Of a stretch of 17,248 nucleotides of DNA, positions 6,344-13,687 are shown one piece after another (the first letter of the stretch is position 1; each line of letters begins with the position of its first letter). A model generated the notes under the pieces. The model was not told the DNA's origin. It saw only the letters and a program-made list of their open reading frames with translations, and searched no databases. The stretch is from assembly GCA_015661535.1 (NCBI GenBank), contig DQVY01000258.1, forward strand, positions 1-17,248, given 5' to 3'. Source of the stretch: Sulfurovum sp. (GTDB lineage: Bacteria > Campylobacterota > Campylobacteria > Campylobacterales > Sulfurovaceae). Position numbers and translations under genes: made by a program.

Positions 6344-8155
6344 TTGATAAAAGCAGTACCACAAAAAAATATTCGTAACTTTTCTATCATTGCACATATT
6401 GATCATGGAAAATCTACGCTTGCAGACCGTATCATACAAGAGTGTGGGGCGGTTTCTGACAGACAAATGTCAGCACAGGTGATGGATACCATGGATATAG
6501 AAAAAGAACGTGGTATTACCATAAAAGCTCAGTCTGTTCGGCTTGATTATGAGAAAGATGGGGAGCATTACATCTTAAACCTCATAGACACTCCGGGGCA
6601 TGTCGATTTCTCTTATGAAGTAAGCCGTTCTTTGGCTTCGAGTGATGGTGCACTGCTTATTGTCGATGCCGCACAGGGTGTGGAAGCACAAACCATAGCC
6701 AATGTCTATATTGCCATAGAAAATGACTTGACCTTGATGCCCGTGGTCAACAAAATAGACCTTCCTGCAGCAGACCCGGACAGGGTACTGACTGAACTTG
6801 AAGAGGCCATAGGTATTGATGCGACAGAGCACAATCTGGTTTCAGCAAAAACGGGTTTAGGTGTGCCAGAACTGGTTGACAGCATTGTTGAGCATATCCC
6901 TGCACCGGTAGGAGATGCTGACGCCCCACTGAAAGCACTCATCTATGACTCTTGGTTCGACAACTATATGGGGGCTTTGGCACTCATTCGTGTGTTTGAT
7001 GGTGAGATCACCAAGGGGCAGATCGCCAAAGTGATGGGTACCAAAGATGACCATCAGGTACTAAGCCTGATGTATCCTAATCCTGTGGCACCCATAAAAA
7101 CCGAGGTGATCCGTACCGGTGAGATCGGCATCGTGGTTATGGGACTTAAAACCGTAGACTCTCTTAAAGTGGGAGATACCATTACTGATTCTAAAAATCC
7201 TACTGCCAAAGCGATAGAAGGGTTTGAGCCGGCGAAACCTTTTGTATTTGCAGGTATATACCCTATAGATACAGACAAGTTTGAAGACTTGAGAGATGCA
7301 CTGAACAAACTAAAACTCAATGACTCTTCTTTGAGTTTTGAACCTGAAAGTTCTATGGCACTGGGTTCCGGTTTTAGAACCGGTTTCCTTGGTATGCTGC
7401 ACATGGAAGTGGTCAAAGAGCGTTTGGAACGTGAATTTAACCTGGAACTCATTGCTACTGCACCAACAGTTGTATATAAGATCAAGCAGACCAATGGGGA
7501 AGAGTTTGAAATTCAAAACCCTTCAGAACTTCCTGAACCACAAAAAATTGACAAGATTTATGAACCTTATGTGAAAGCGACCATATTAACCCCTCAAGAG
7601 TATTTGGGAAATCTTATCAAACTGCTGAATGACCGTCGTGGTGTACAGATCAAGATGGATTATCTCAATGAAACACGGGTACTTTTGGAGTATGACATTC
7701 CCATGAATGAGATCGTGATGGATTTTTATGACAAGCTCAAGTCCATTACCAAAGGCTATGCAAGTTTTGACTATGAGCCAGTAGGCTTTAGAGAGGGTAA
7801 CCTTGTCAAACTGGATATTCGTGTGGCAGGTGATATTGTGGATTCTCTTTCAATCATTGTACCAGAAGAGAAAGCACGTAATCGTGGTCTTGCTTTTGTG
7901 GCACAGCTTAAAGAGCTCATCCCCAGACAACTTTTTGAAGTGGCTATTCAGGCAAGTATCGGTAACAATGTTATTGCCCGATCGAATGTTAAATCTATGG
8001 GAAAAAATGTGACAGCAAAATGTTATGGTGGGGACATTACCCGTAAAAGAAAGCTTTTAGAGAAACAAAAAGCAGGTAAAAAACGTATGAAGTCCATTGG
8101 CCGGGTTGAAGTACCGCAAGAGGCATTTATGGCTGTATTGAAGTTGGATAGTTAA
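6344..8155 (+). CDS. lepA: translation elongation factor 4 (LepA)
   Basis: Ribosome-associated GTPase linked to back-translocation and 30S assembly. 603 aa against 599 in E. coli. The G domain shows G1 AHIDHGKST (17-25), G2 region ERGITI (55-60), G3 DTPGH (82-86), G4 NKID (136-139) and G5 SAKTG. EF-G-like domains follow, and the LepA-specific C-terminal domain is present (SIGNNVIARSNVKSMGKNVT, then KCYGGDITRKRKLLEKQKAG). The start is TTG: an in-frame TAA ends 10 bases upstream (6332-6334), no ATG or GTG lies before the conserved NIRNFSIIAHIDHGKS, and AAGGA sits 6 bases before the TTG. The stop TAA shares its last base with the ATG of the next gene. Confidence 0.97.
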   Translation: MIKAVPQKNIRNFSIIAHIDHGKSTLADRIIQECGAVSDRQMSAQVMDTMDIEKERGITIKAQSVRLDYEKDGEHYILNLIDTPGHVDFSYEVSRSLASSDGALLIVDAAQGVEAQTIANVYIAIENDLTLMPVVNKIDLPAADPDRVLTELEEAIGIDATEHNLVSAKTGLGVPELVDSIVEHIPAPVGDADAPLKALIYDSWFDNYMGALALIRVFDGEITKGQIAKVMGTKDDHQVLSLMYPNPVAPIKTEVIRTGEIGIVVMGLKTVDSLKVGDTITDSKNPTAKAIEGFEPAKPFVFAGIYPIDTDKFEDLRDALNKLKLNDSSLSFEPESSMALGSGFRTGFLGMLHMEVVKERLEREFNLELIATAPTVVYKIKQTNGEEFEIQNPSELPEPQKIDKIYEPYVKATILTPQEYLGNLIKLLNDRRGVQIKMDYLNETRVLLEYDIPMNEIVMDFYDKLKSITKGYASFDYEPVGFREGNLVKLDIRVAGDIVDSLSIIVPEEKARNRGLAFVAQLKELIPRQLFEVAIQASIGNNVIARSNVKSMGKNVTAKCYGGDITRKRKLLEKQKAGKKRMKSIGRVEVPQEAFMAVLKLDS

Positions 8156-8508
8156 TGACCCTCATCCCTGTAGAAGCTGACAAGAAAACCATTGCCCATC
8201 GTTTTAGAAAAGCGCACTCTTTTGCCTTTTTGAATGAAGGACAGATCATTGTACAGGAAAATCCGCATAAAACCTCTAAGTCTCCAGAATTTTTTGAGTA
8301 TTTTAAAACCTTAGATGTTGATACACTTTATATAAAAGAATTAGGCCATAAAACATTTTTAACCCTTTTAAAAATGGGTATAGAGGTCTTTTTAGTGCCA
8401 GATGCAGAGACATGGAATAAGATCAAACCCAATTCCCTGCTTTTACTCACTGAAGAGAATGCCAAAGAGCATTGCTCTTTGGGACATCATAACAAAGAAA
8501 GTCACTAG
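8155..8508 (+). CDS. small NifX/NifB-type (dinitrogenase iron-molybdenum cofactor fold) protein
   Basis: 117 aa, cytosolic. The pattern IAHRFRKAHSFAFLNEGQII (13-32) followed by ENPHK, then VDTLYIKELGHKTFLTLLKM and GIEVFLVPDA fits the Nitro_FeMo-Co / NifX-NifB domain: a reduced His-Arg-Phe segment, a 'VxxENP' strand, and a helix-strand ending in GIxVF. Members bind metal clusters or cofactors; many outside nif operons have no assigned function. The tail EHCSLGHHNKESH (105-117) is rich in Cys and His (Cys107, His106, 111, 112, 117) and could bind metal. The ATG overlaps the lepA stop (TAATG) and its TAG overlaps the next GTG (TAGTG), so it is translationally coupled on both sides. No nitrogenase genes are in view. 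Family call moderately sure; function unknown. Confidence 0.68.
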   Translation: MTLIPVEADKKTIAHRFRKAHSFAFLNEGQIIVQENPHKTSKSPEFFEYFKTLDVDTLYIKELGHKTFLTLLKMGIEVFLVPDAETWNKIKPNSLLLLTEENAKEHCSLGHHNKESH

Positions 8509-8954
8509 TGGGCTGGGAAATACATTTACATATTGCTGCGGCGATAGCATGGATAGGCGGTGGTTTTTTCATGTTTTTATTGGGTGTAAGCCTACGAAAA
8601 AAAGAAGATCAGGAAGCTGTTTATCCGGTTATTGGTCCTATTTATGGCTACTTTGAAACAGGTGCTTTGATTATCTTGCTGATTACAGGGTACTTGATGA
8701 TCAATAACAATGGACTCTTGAATATACTTTTTTCAAATGTCACTAATGAAGTGATGGATTCTCTTCGTTTGAAACTTTACATTGTCGCTGTAATAGTAGC
8801 ACTCACTGTGGTACATATGGCGATCAGTATGATGACTTTACACAAAGTAAAAACACCTTTTCAGCGTTTTCTTTCAAAAGGGTCCTCTATGGGGATCTTC
8901 ATTTTAAACCTTGTGGTTTTACATTATGCTATGGTCTTGAGAGATATTCTTTAA
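8508..8954 (+). CDS. four-helix integral membrane protein, CopD/DUF2269-like
   Basis: 148 aa with four predicted membrane segments: about 5-26, 45-64, 88-109 and 125-145. HLHIAAAIAWIGGGFFMFLL in helix 1 has the His...Trp-x-Gly-Gly pattern of the CopD / DUF2269 / HemJ-like membrane superfamily. Further His residues lie in or near helices (His8, His103, His112, His139) and could hold haem or copper. The start is GTG at 8508, sharing a base with the stop of the upstream gene; no good Shine-Dalgarno is present, which suits coupled translation. The stop overlaps that of the converging flavoprotein gene. Haem or metal binding is inference; the precise family needs a profile search. Confidence 0.65.
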   Translation: MGWEIHLHIAAAIAWIGGGFFMFLLGVSLRKKEDQEAVYPVIGPIYGYFETGALIILLITGYLMINNNGLLNILFSNVTNEVMDSLRLKLYIVAVIVALTVVHMAISMMTLHKVKTPFQRFLSKGSSMGIFILNLVVLHYAMVLRDIL

Positions 8955-9943
8955 TAACGGTAATCTGTCAATATTCGCATATAATTCCCCCGTTGAAATG
9001 CAGCAGGATTGCTGCTGTGGTTCAGTGAAATACTGCCTTTCATCTGTTCTATAGAGATATACTCTTTTTCTTCCATCCACGCCACAAGATCTTTCAAGAC
9101 TTTCGTGATATGTCCTTCACCATGCTGCATTAGGGCTGTGACCATCTGTACTGTGTCTGCACCGCTCATCATGGCTTTTAGTACATCTTCATGGCTGGAT
9201 ACACCCGTAGATACACAGAGTGAAGCTGCTATTTTTTTGTAGAGTATGGCACTCCAGCGAAGACTTTCACTCATGTCGTGAGAGGTGCTTGGGTTAATGG
9301 TCTGCACAGCGTTTAGGTTTTCAATATCGATATCGACATGTACCGGACGGTCAAAAAGTACCAAGCCTTTTGCACCCATCTGGTCAAACTGTTTTGCCAT
9401 ATTTGCAGGGGAGGAGAAGATAGCATTCATTTTGATACTGATGGGTATATCTACAACAGACAAAACAGTTTCAAGTGCGTCAAGATAAAGTTTCTCAACG
9501 ATACGCCCCTCAAGATCGATATCTGCAGGAATATACGTGATGTTCAGTTCAAGGCCGTCTGCACCAGCCTCCTGAAGCTTTGTTGCATAGTTGATCCATC
9601 CGCCTTTAGAAATACCATTGAGTGATGCAATAAGCGGGATAGACAAACTTTTTTTGAGTGCTGATATCTCTTCAAGGTAGTGTTCCGATTCAAGATTACT
9701 GAGTTCCATCTCAGGAAAGAAACCCACAGCTTCCGCATAACTTTCACTTCCTTTAAAGAGAAAGTGGTCGATCTCGTGGGCTTCATGGTTGATCTGTTCT
9801 TCAAAGATGGAGTGCATCACGATCGCTGCTGCACCTGCATCTTCAAGTCTTTTGATGGAATCTACCGAAGCCGTTAAAGGTGATGCCCCCGCAATGATCG
9901 GGTTTTTGAGCGCCAGTCCCATATAAGTGGTATCTAATTTCAT
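8951..9943 (-). CDS. dihydroorotate dehydrogenase-like FMN TIM-barrel protein, nifJ-linked
   Basis: 330 aa, cytosolic, fold of class 1 dihydroorotate dehydrogenase/PreA. Visible: MKLDTTYMGLALKNPIIAGA (1-20, substrate/FMN-binding NP segment), IVMHSIFEEQ, SIPLIASLNG (101-110), ADGLELNITY (128-137, metabolite-binding LELN), PISIKMN (167-173, the conserved FMN-binding Lys171), SLCVSTGVSSHEDVLKAM (241-258) and GADTVQMVTALM (261-272, phosphate-binding end of the barrel). A standalone protein of this kind is often annotated beside nifJ. The ATG overlaps the nifJ stop (ATGA), so it is co-translated with the oxidoreductase. That context argues against a role as the pyrimidine-pathway PyrD; a redox role with ferredoxin or PFOR is possible but unproven. 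Confidence 0.85.
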   Translation of the reverse strand: MKLDTTYMGLALKNPIIAGASPLTASVDSIKRLEDAGAAAIVMHSIFEEQINHEAHEIDHFLFKGSESYAEAVGFFPEMELSNLESEHYLEEISALKKSLSIPLIASLNGISKGGWINYATKLQEAGADGLELNITYIPADIDLEGRIVEKLYLDALETVLSVVDIPISIKMNAIFSSPANMAKQFDQMGAKGLVLFDRPVHVDIDIENLNAVQTINPSTSHDMSESLRWSAILYKKIAASLCVSTGVSSHEDVLKAMMSGADTVQMVTALMQHGEGHITKVLKDLVAWMEEKEYISIEQMKGSISLNHSSNPAAFQRGNYMRILTDYRY

Positions 9944-12900
9944 ACTTCTTCTCCTGTCTTATCTGATGGTTTGGATTTTGCTGATACATCTGCATAATAT
10001 TTTTCAAGATTTTTGTATCTTTCATACATGGATGCAGCATGGCTACGTGCAGTTTCTAAAAATTCTTTTGCTGCACCGGCATTGACTTTCTCAACCATTT
10101 TGAAGCGTGTTTCCTGATACATAAAGTTCTTGACATCGATCTTTGGACCTTTGTAGTCTAAATGCATAGGATTCTCTCCTTTACGTGCCAGTTCCGGGTT
10201 AAATCGGAAGAGGGGCCAGAGACCGGCATCTACAGCAAGTTTTTGGTGATCCATACCATATTTGAGGTCGTATCCATGGGCTACACAGTGGGAATAGGCA
10301 ATGATAATAGAAGGACCGTCATAACGTTCTGCTTCCACAAAGGCTTTTACGGTTTGTGCATCATTGGCTCCCATGGCAACGCGTGCAACATAGACATTTT
10401 CATAGGCTATTGCCATCAGTGCAAGGTCTTTGGGAACTTGCGGTTTCCCTCCTGCGGCAAATTTGGCTATGGCACCGGTGAAGGTTGCTTTAGACTGCTG
10501 GCCGCCTGTATTGGAATAGACCTGTGTATCCATGACCAGAATATTGACATTTTTACCACTGGCAAGGGTATGGTCAAGACCACCATATCCGATATCATAT
10601 GCCCAGCCGTCACCACCCATCATCCAAACAGATTTTTTGACAAGATAATCTGCAAGAGACCTCAACCTTTGGGCTTCTGTCCCTTTCATGGATGCAAGTT
10701 TTTCTTTGAGTTGCCTCACCCTTTCACGTTGCTCGTAGACCCCCGGTTCATCATGCTGTTTAGCCTGAAGGAGCGCTTCTGTTAGTGATGTTCCGATCTT
10801 ATCTTGAAGATCATGTAAAAGATTTTTTGCATTGTCTGTATGTTTGTCAATAGCGAGTCTAAACCCAAGACCAAATTCTGCATTGTCTTCAAAAAGTGAA
10901 TTTGACCATGCCGGTCCAAGACCATGCGCATTTTTCTTCCACGGGGTTGTTGGCAGGTTCCCTCCATAAATAGAGGAACATCCTGTAGCATTGGCGACGA
11001 TCATCCGATCGCCAAATAGTTGTGAGGCAAGTTTCACATAAGGAGTTTCCCCACATCCGGGGCAGGCACCGGAGAATTCAAAGAGTGGTTCAAGGAATTG
11101 ACTCTCTTTGGCTTTACTGTGATCAAGTTTACTGCGATCATAATTGGGCAACTTCATAAAATAGTCCCAATTCTCTTCACCTTCTTTGCGAATAGGTTCC
11201 TGTGGTACCATATTGATCGCTTTGAGGTTGCTTTGGGATTTGTTTTTTGCAGGACAGACCTCTACACAGAGTGCACATCCTGTACAGTCCTCTACAGCAA
11301 CCTGGATCGTGAATTTTTCATCAGGATCAAAGCTCTTCCCTTTTGCCTGGACAAAATGGAAGCTTTCCGGTGCTTCCTGCAAGGTAGATTCATCTACAAC
11401 TTTGGAACGTATGGCTGCATGAGGACAAACGATCACACATTTGTTACACTGTATACAGACATCCGCATCCCAGGCCGGTACTTCGATGGCAATGTTTCGT
11501 TTTTGATACTGTGTGGTACCGCTTGGCCAGGTACCGTCAAAAGGTATCTCACTTACTTTAAGATCATCACCGTCACCCTCAATGAGTTTGGCAGTGACCT
11601 TTTCAACAAAGGCATCAAAATCACCTTTGACAGCTGGACGCATAGCCATATTTCCCTCTACGGACTTCGGCACATCGACTTCATAGAGATGCTTAAGCGT
11701 TCCATCTACGGCAGCATAGTTCATCTCTACAAGCTTCTTACCTTTTTTACCATAGGTCTTTTCAATACTCTCTTTGATCTTTACAATGGCCTCCTCTCTT
11801 TCAAGGACACCGGAAATAGCAAAGAAACAAGTCTGCATCACAGTATTGATACGGCGGCCCATATTGCTTCTTTGTGCAACAGCGTAGGCATCGATCACAT
11901 AGAATTTTAAGGATTTACTAATGATCTCTTCTTGTACCTTTATCGGTAGTTTACTCCAGATGATCTCTTTGGAGAAAGGGGTATTGAGAAGGAAAGTGGC
12001 TCCTTTTGCTGCATATCTGAGGATGTCTATTTTCTCCATGAAGACACTTTGATGGCAGGCAACAAAGTTTGCATCGCTGATAAGATAGCTCGAGCGAATA
12101 GGGTTTGGTCCAAATCGAAGATGGGAAGTGGTCATAGAACCTGATTTATTGGAATCATAGACATAATAACCCTGTGCATAGTGATCGGTACCGTTCCCAA
12201 TGATCTTGATAGAGTTCTTGTTGGCACCAACGGTACCGTCTGAACCTAAACCAAAAAAGATAGCCCTGATCATGTCATCTGCTTCAATGGACAAGGTCTC
12301 ATCCCACTCCAGAGAAGTATGGGTCACATCATCATGGATACCGATCGTAAAGTGATTTTTGGGTTTTTCTTTGGCAAGTTCGTCAAAGACAGCTTTGACC
12401 ATACCCGGAGTAAACTCTTTGGATGAAAGTCCGTAGCGACCACCGATAATACGCGGCATCTCAAATGGAAGTGCAGCATTTGCATGCACTTCGCTCATTG
12501 CCGTGACAATATCGAGGTAGAGCGGTTCTCCTGTAGCACCAACCTCTTTGGTTCGGTCAAGCACAGCAATGGACTTGACACTCTTTGGCAGGCTTTCGAT
12601 AAAATGTTTGATAGAAAAGGGACGGTAAAGACGGACTTTGACAATACCTATCTTTTCGCCTTTGGCAGTAAAGTACTCGACTGTCTCATCTGCAGTCTCT
12701 GCACCAGAGCCCATCAAGACAATGACACGCTCCGCATCTTTGGCTCCTACATAATCAAAGGGCTGGTAATGACGTCCTGTCAACTGTGCAAACTTTAACA
12801 TCTCTTCTTCAAGGATCTGAGGCAGTGCATCATAGTACTGGTTGACGGTTTCTCTACCTTGAAAATAGACGTCGGGATTTTGTGCTGTTCCACGAATAAA

Positions 12901-13539
12901 AGGATTGTCAGGCGTGAGGGCACGACTGCGATGTGCAGTGACAAGCTTTTCATCGATCATTTCTTTCATGATATCCAGAGAGATCAATTCTATTTTACTC
13001 TCTTCATGGGATGTTCTGAAGCCATCAAAAAAGTGCAGGAAAGGAATACGTGCGCGCAGTGAAGCGGCTTGTGATATAAGGGCAAAGTCATGTGCTTCCT
13101 GCACGGAACCTGATGCAAGCAGTGCAAAGCCTGTCTGCCTTACAGCCATGACATCACTGTGGTCTCCAAATATGGAGAGTGCCTGTGCCGCAAGAGAACG
13201 TGCCGCAACATGGAATACGGTTGATGTCATTTCACCGGCGATCTTATACATATTTGGGATCATAAGAAGCAGTCCCTGAGAAGCCGTAAAGGTCGTTGTC
13301 AATGCACCGGTCTGTAATGCACCATGCACACTGCCACTGGCACCTCCCTCACTTTGCATCTCCATAATATCAGGTACAGAGCCAAAAATATTTTTTTCAC
13401 CTTTGGATGAATAGGTATCACTCAGCTCCGCCATGGGAGAAGAGGGAGTGATCGGGTAGATCGCTATGACTTCATTTATTTTATGAGCGATCCGAGCTAC
13501 TGCTTCATTACCATCTATCGTTGCAAATTTTTTTGACAC
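9940..13539 (-). CDS. nifJ: pyruvate:ferredoxin (flavodoxin) oxidoreductase, single-chain
   Basis: Interconverts pyruvate + CoA with acetyl-CoA + CO2, passing electrons to ferredoxin or flavodoxin. 1199 aa with all PFOR domains in one chain. From the GTG: YPITPSSPMAE (28-38) in the pyrimidine-binding domain; two 4Fe-4S motifs, CIQCNKCVIVC (Cys695, 698, 701, 705) and CTGCALCVEVC (752, 755, 758, 762); proximal-cluster cysteines 826 and 829 (CPGCG), 854 (ATGCSSIYGG) and 1085 (YSHCVAHG); thiamine-diphosphate site GDGWAYDIGYGG near Asp977. Start: GTG at 13539 is preferred because GGAG lies 6 bases upstream and MSKKFATIDGNEAV fits the family; an in-frame TTG at 13551 overlaps that Shine-Dalgarno. 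In autotrophic Campylobacterota the enzyme can run reductively, supplying pyruvate. It diverges from acs and is coupled to the DHOD-like gene. Confidence 0.95.
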   Translation of the reverse strand: MSKKFATIDGNEAVARIAHKINEVIAIYPITPSSPMAELSDTYSSKGEKNIFGSVPDIMEMQSEGGASGSVHGALQTGALTTTFTASQGLLLMIPNMYKIAGEMTSTVFHVAARSLAAQALSIFGDHSDVMAVRQTGFALLASGSVQEAHDFALISQAASLRARIPFLHFFDGFRTSHEESKIELISLDIMKEMIDEKLVTAHRSRALTPDNPFIRGTAQNPDVYFQGRETVNQYYDALPQILEEEMLKFAQLTGRHYQPFDYVGAKDAERVIVLMGSGAETADETVEYFTAKGEKIGIVKVRLYRPFSIKHFIESLPKSVKSIAVLDRTKEVGATGEPLYLDIVTAMSEVHANAALPFEMPRIIGGRYGLSSKEFTPGMVKAVFDELAKEKPKNHFTIGIHDDVTHTSLEWDETLSIEADDMIRAIFFGLGSDGTVGANKNSIKIIGNGTDHYAQGYYVYDSNKSGSMTTSHLRFGPNPIRSSYLISDANFVACHQSVFMEKIDILRYAAKGATFLLNTPFSKEIIWSKLPIKVQEEIISKSLKFYVIDAYAVAQRSNMGRRINTVMQTCFFAISGVLEREEAIVKIKESIEKTYGKKGKKLVEMNYAAVDGTLKHLYEVDVPKSVEGNMAMRPAVKGDFDAFVEKVTAKLIEGDGDDLKVSEIPFDGTWPSGTTQYQKRNIAIEVPAWDADVCIQCNKCVIVCPHAAIRSKVVDESTLQEAPESFHFVQAKGKSFDPDEKFTIQVAVEDCTGCALCVEVCPAKNKSQSNLKAINMVPQEPIRKEGEENWDYFMKLPNYDRSKLDHSKAKESQFLEPLFEFSGACPGCGETPYVKLASQLFGDRMIVANATGCSSIYGGNLPTTPWKKNAHGLGPAWSNSLFEDNAEFGLGFRLAIDKHTDNAKNLLHDLQDKIGTSLTEALLQAKQHDEPGVYEQRERVRQLKEKLASMKGTEAQRLRSLADYLVKKSVWMMGGDGWAYDIGYGGLDHTLASGKNVNILVMDTQVYSNTGGQQSKATFTGAIAKFAAGGKPQVPKDLALMAIAYENVYVARVAMGANDAQTVKAFVEAERYDGPSIIIAYSHCVAHGYDLKYGMDHQKLAVDAGLWPLFRFNPELARKGENPMHLDYKGPKIDVKNFMYQETRFKMVEKVNAGAAKEFLETARSHAASMYERYKNLEKYYADVSAKSKPSDKTGEEV

Positions 13540-13584
13540 TGAATACTCCAAATATTTTGAACTTTAATTATTTCACCTTAATTA

Positions 13585-13590
13585 ATGATA
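13585..13590 (-). promoter_or_regulatory. candidate extended -10 box for nifJ
   Basis: Read leftward: AATGCTATCATTAATTAAGG. TATCAT carries an upstream TG in the extended -10 position, giving a start near 13578 and a leader of about 39 bases. There is no -35 match. A TATTAT slightly further upstream is an alternative. Confidence 0.35.
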
Positions 13591-13627
13591 GCATTTTCTA
13601 AATAATAGATATGGCATGTTCATGAAT

Positions 13628-13657
13628 TTGTACTTTGTGTTATCAGTATGCTACAAT
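13628..13657 (+). promoter_or_regulatory. candidate acs promoter
   Basis: TTGTAC (13628-13633), 18-base spacer and TACAAT (13652-13657) preceded by TG; the start would be near 13664. An 8-bp palindrome TTCATGAA (13619-13626) abuts the -35 box and could be a small operator. This lies in the 148-base divergent spacer to nifJ. Confidence 0.5.
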
Positions 13658-13687
13658 AAAGATAGGAAATAAGTTTAGGAGCATTAC

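Noticed and set aside
8980..8985. TATAAT on the + strand inside the DHOD-like gene, as an antisense promoter
   Set aside because: It lies in conserved coding sequence near the C-terminus of the flavoprotein; a lone hexamer match in AT-rich DNA is weak and no rightward gene follows.
10162..10785. Open frame of 207 codons on the + strand inside nifJ
   Set aside because: Antisense to the thiamine-diphosphate domain of nifJ, with no ribosome site or family motif.
11098..11910. Long open frame (270 codons) on the + strand inside nifJ
   Set aside because: It is antisense to conserved PFOR coding sequence including both ferredoxin motifs; its product has no recognisable domain and odd composition. 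It is a by-product of nifJ codon use.
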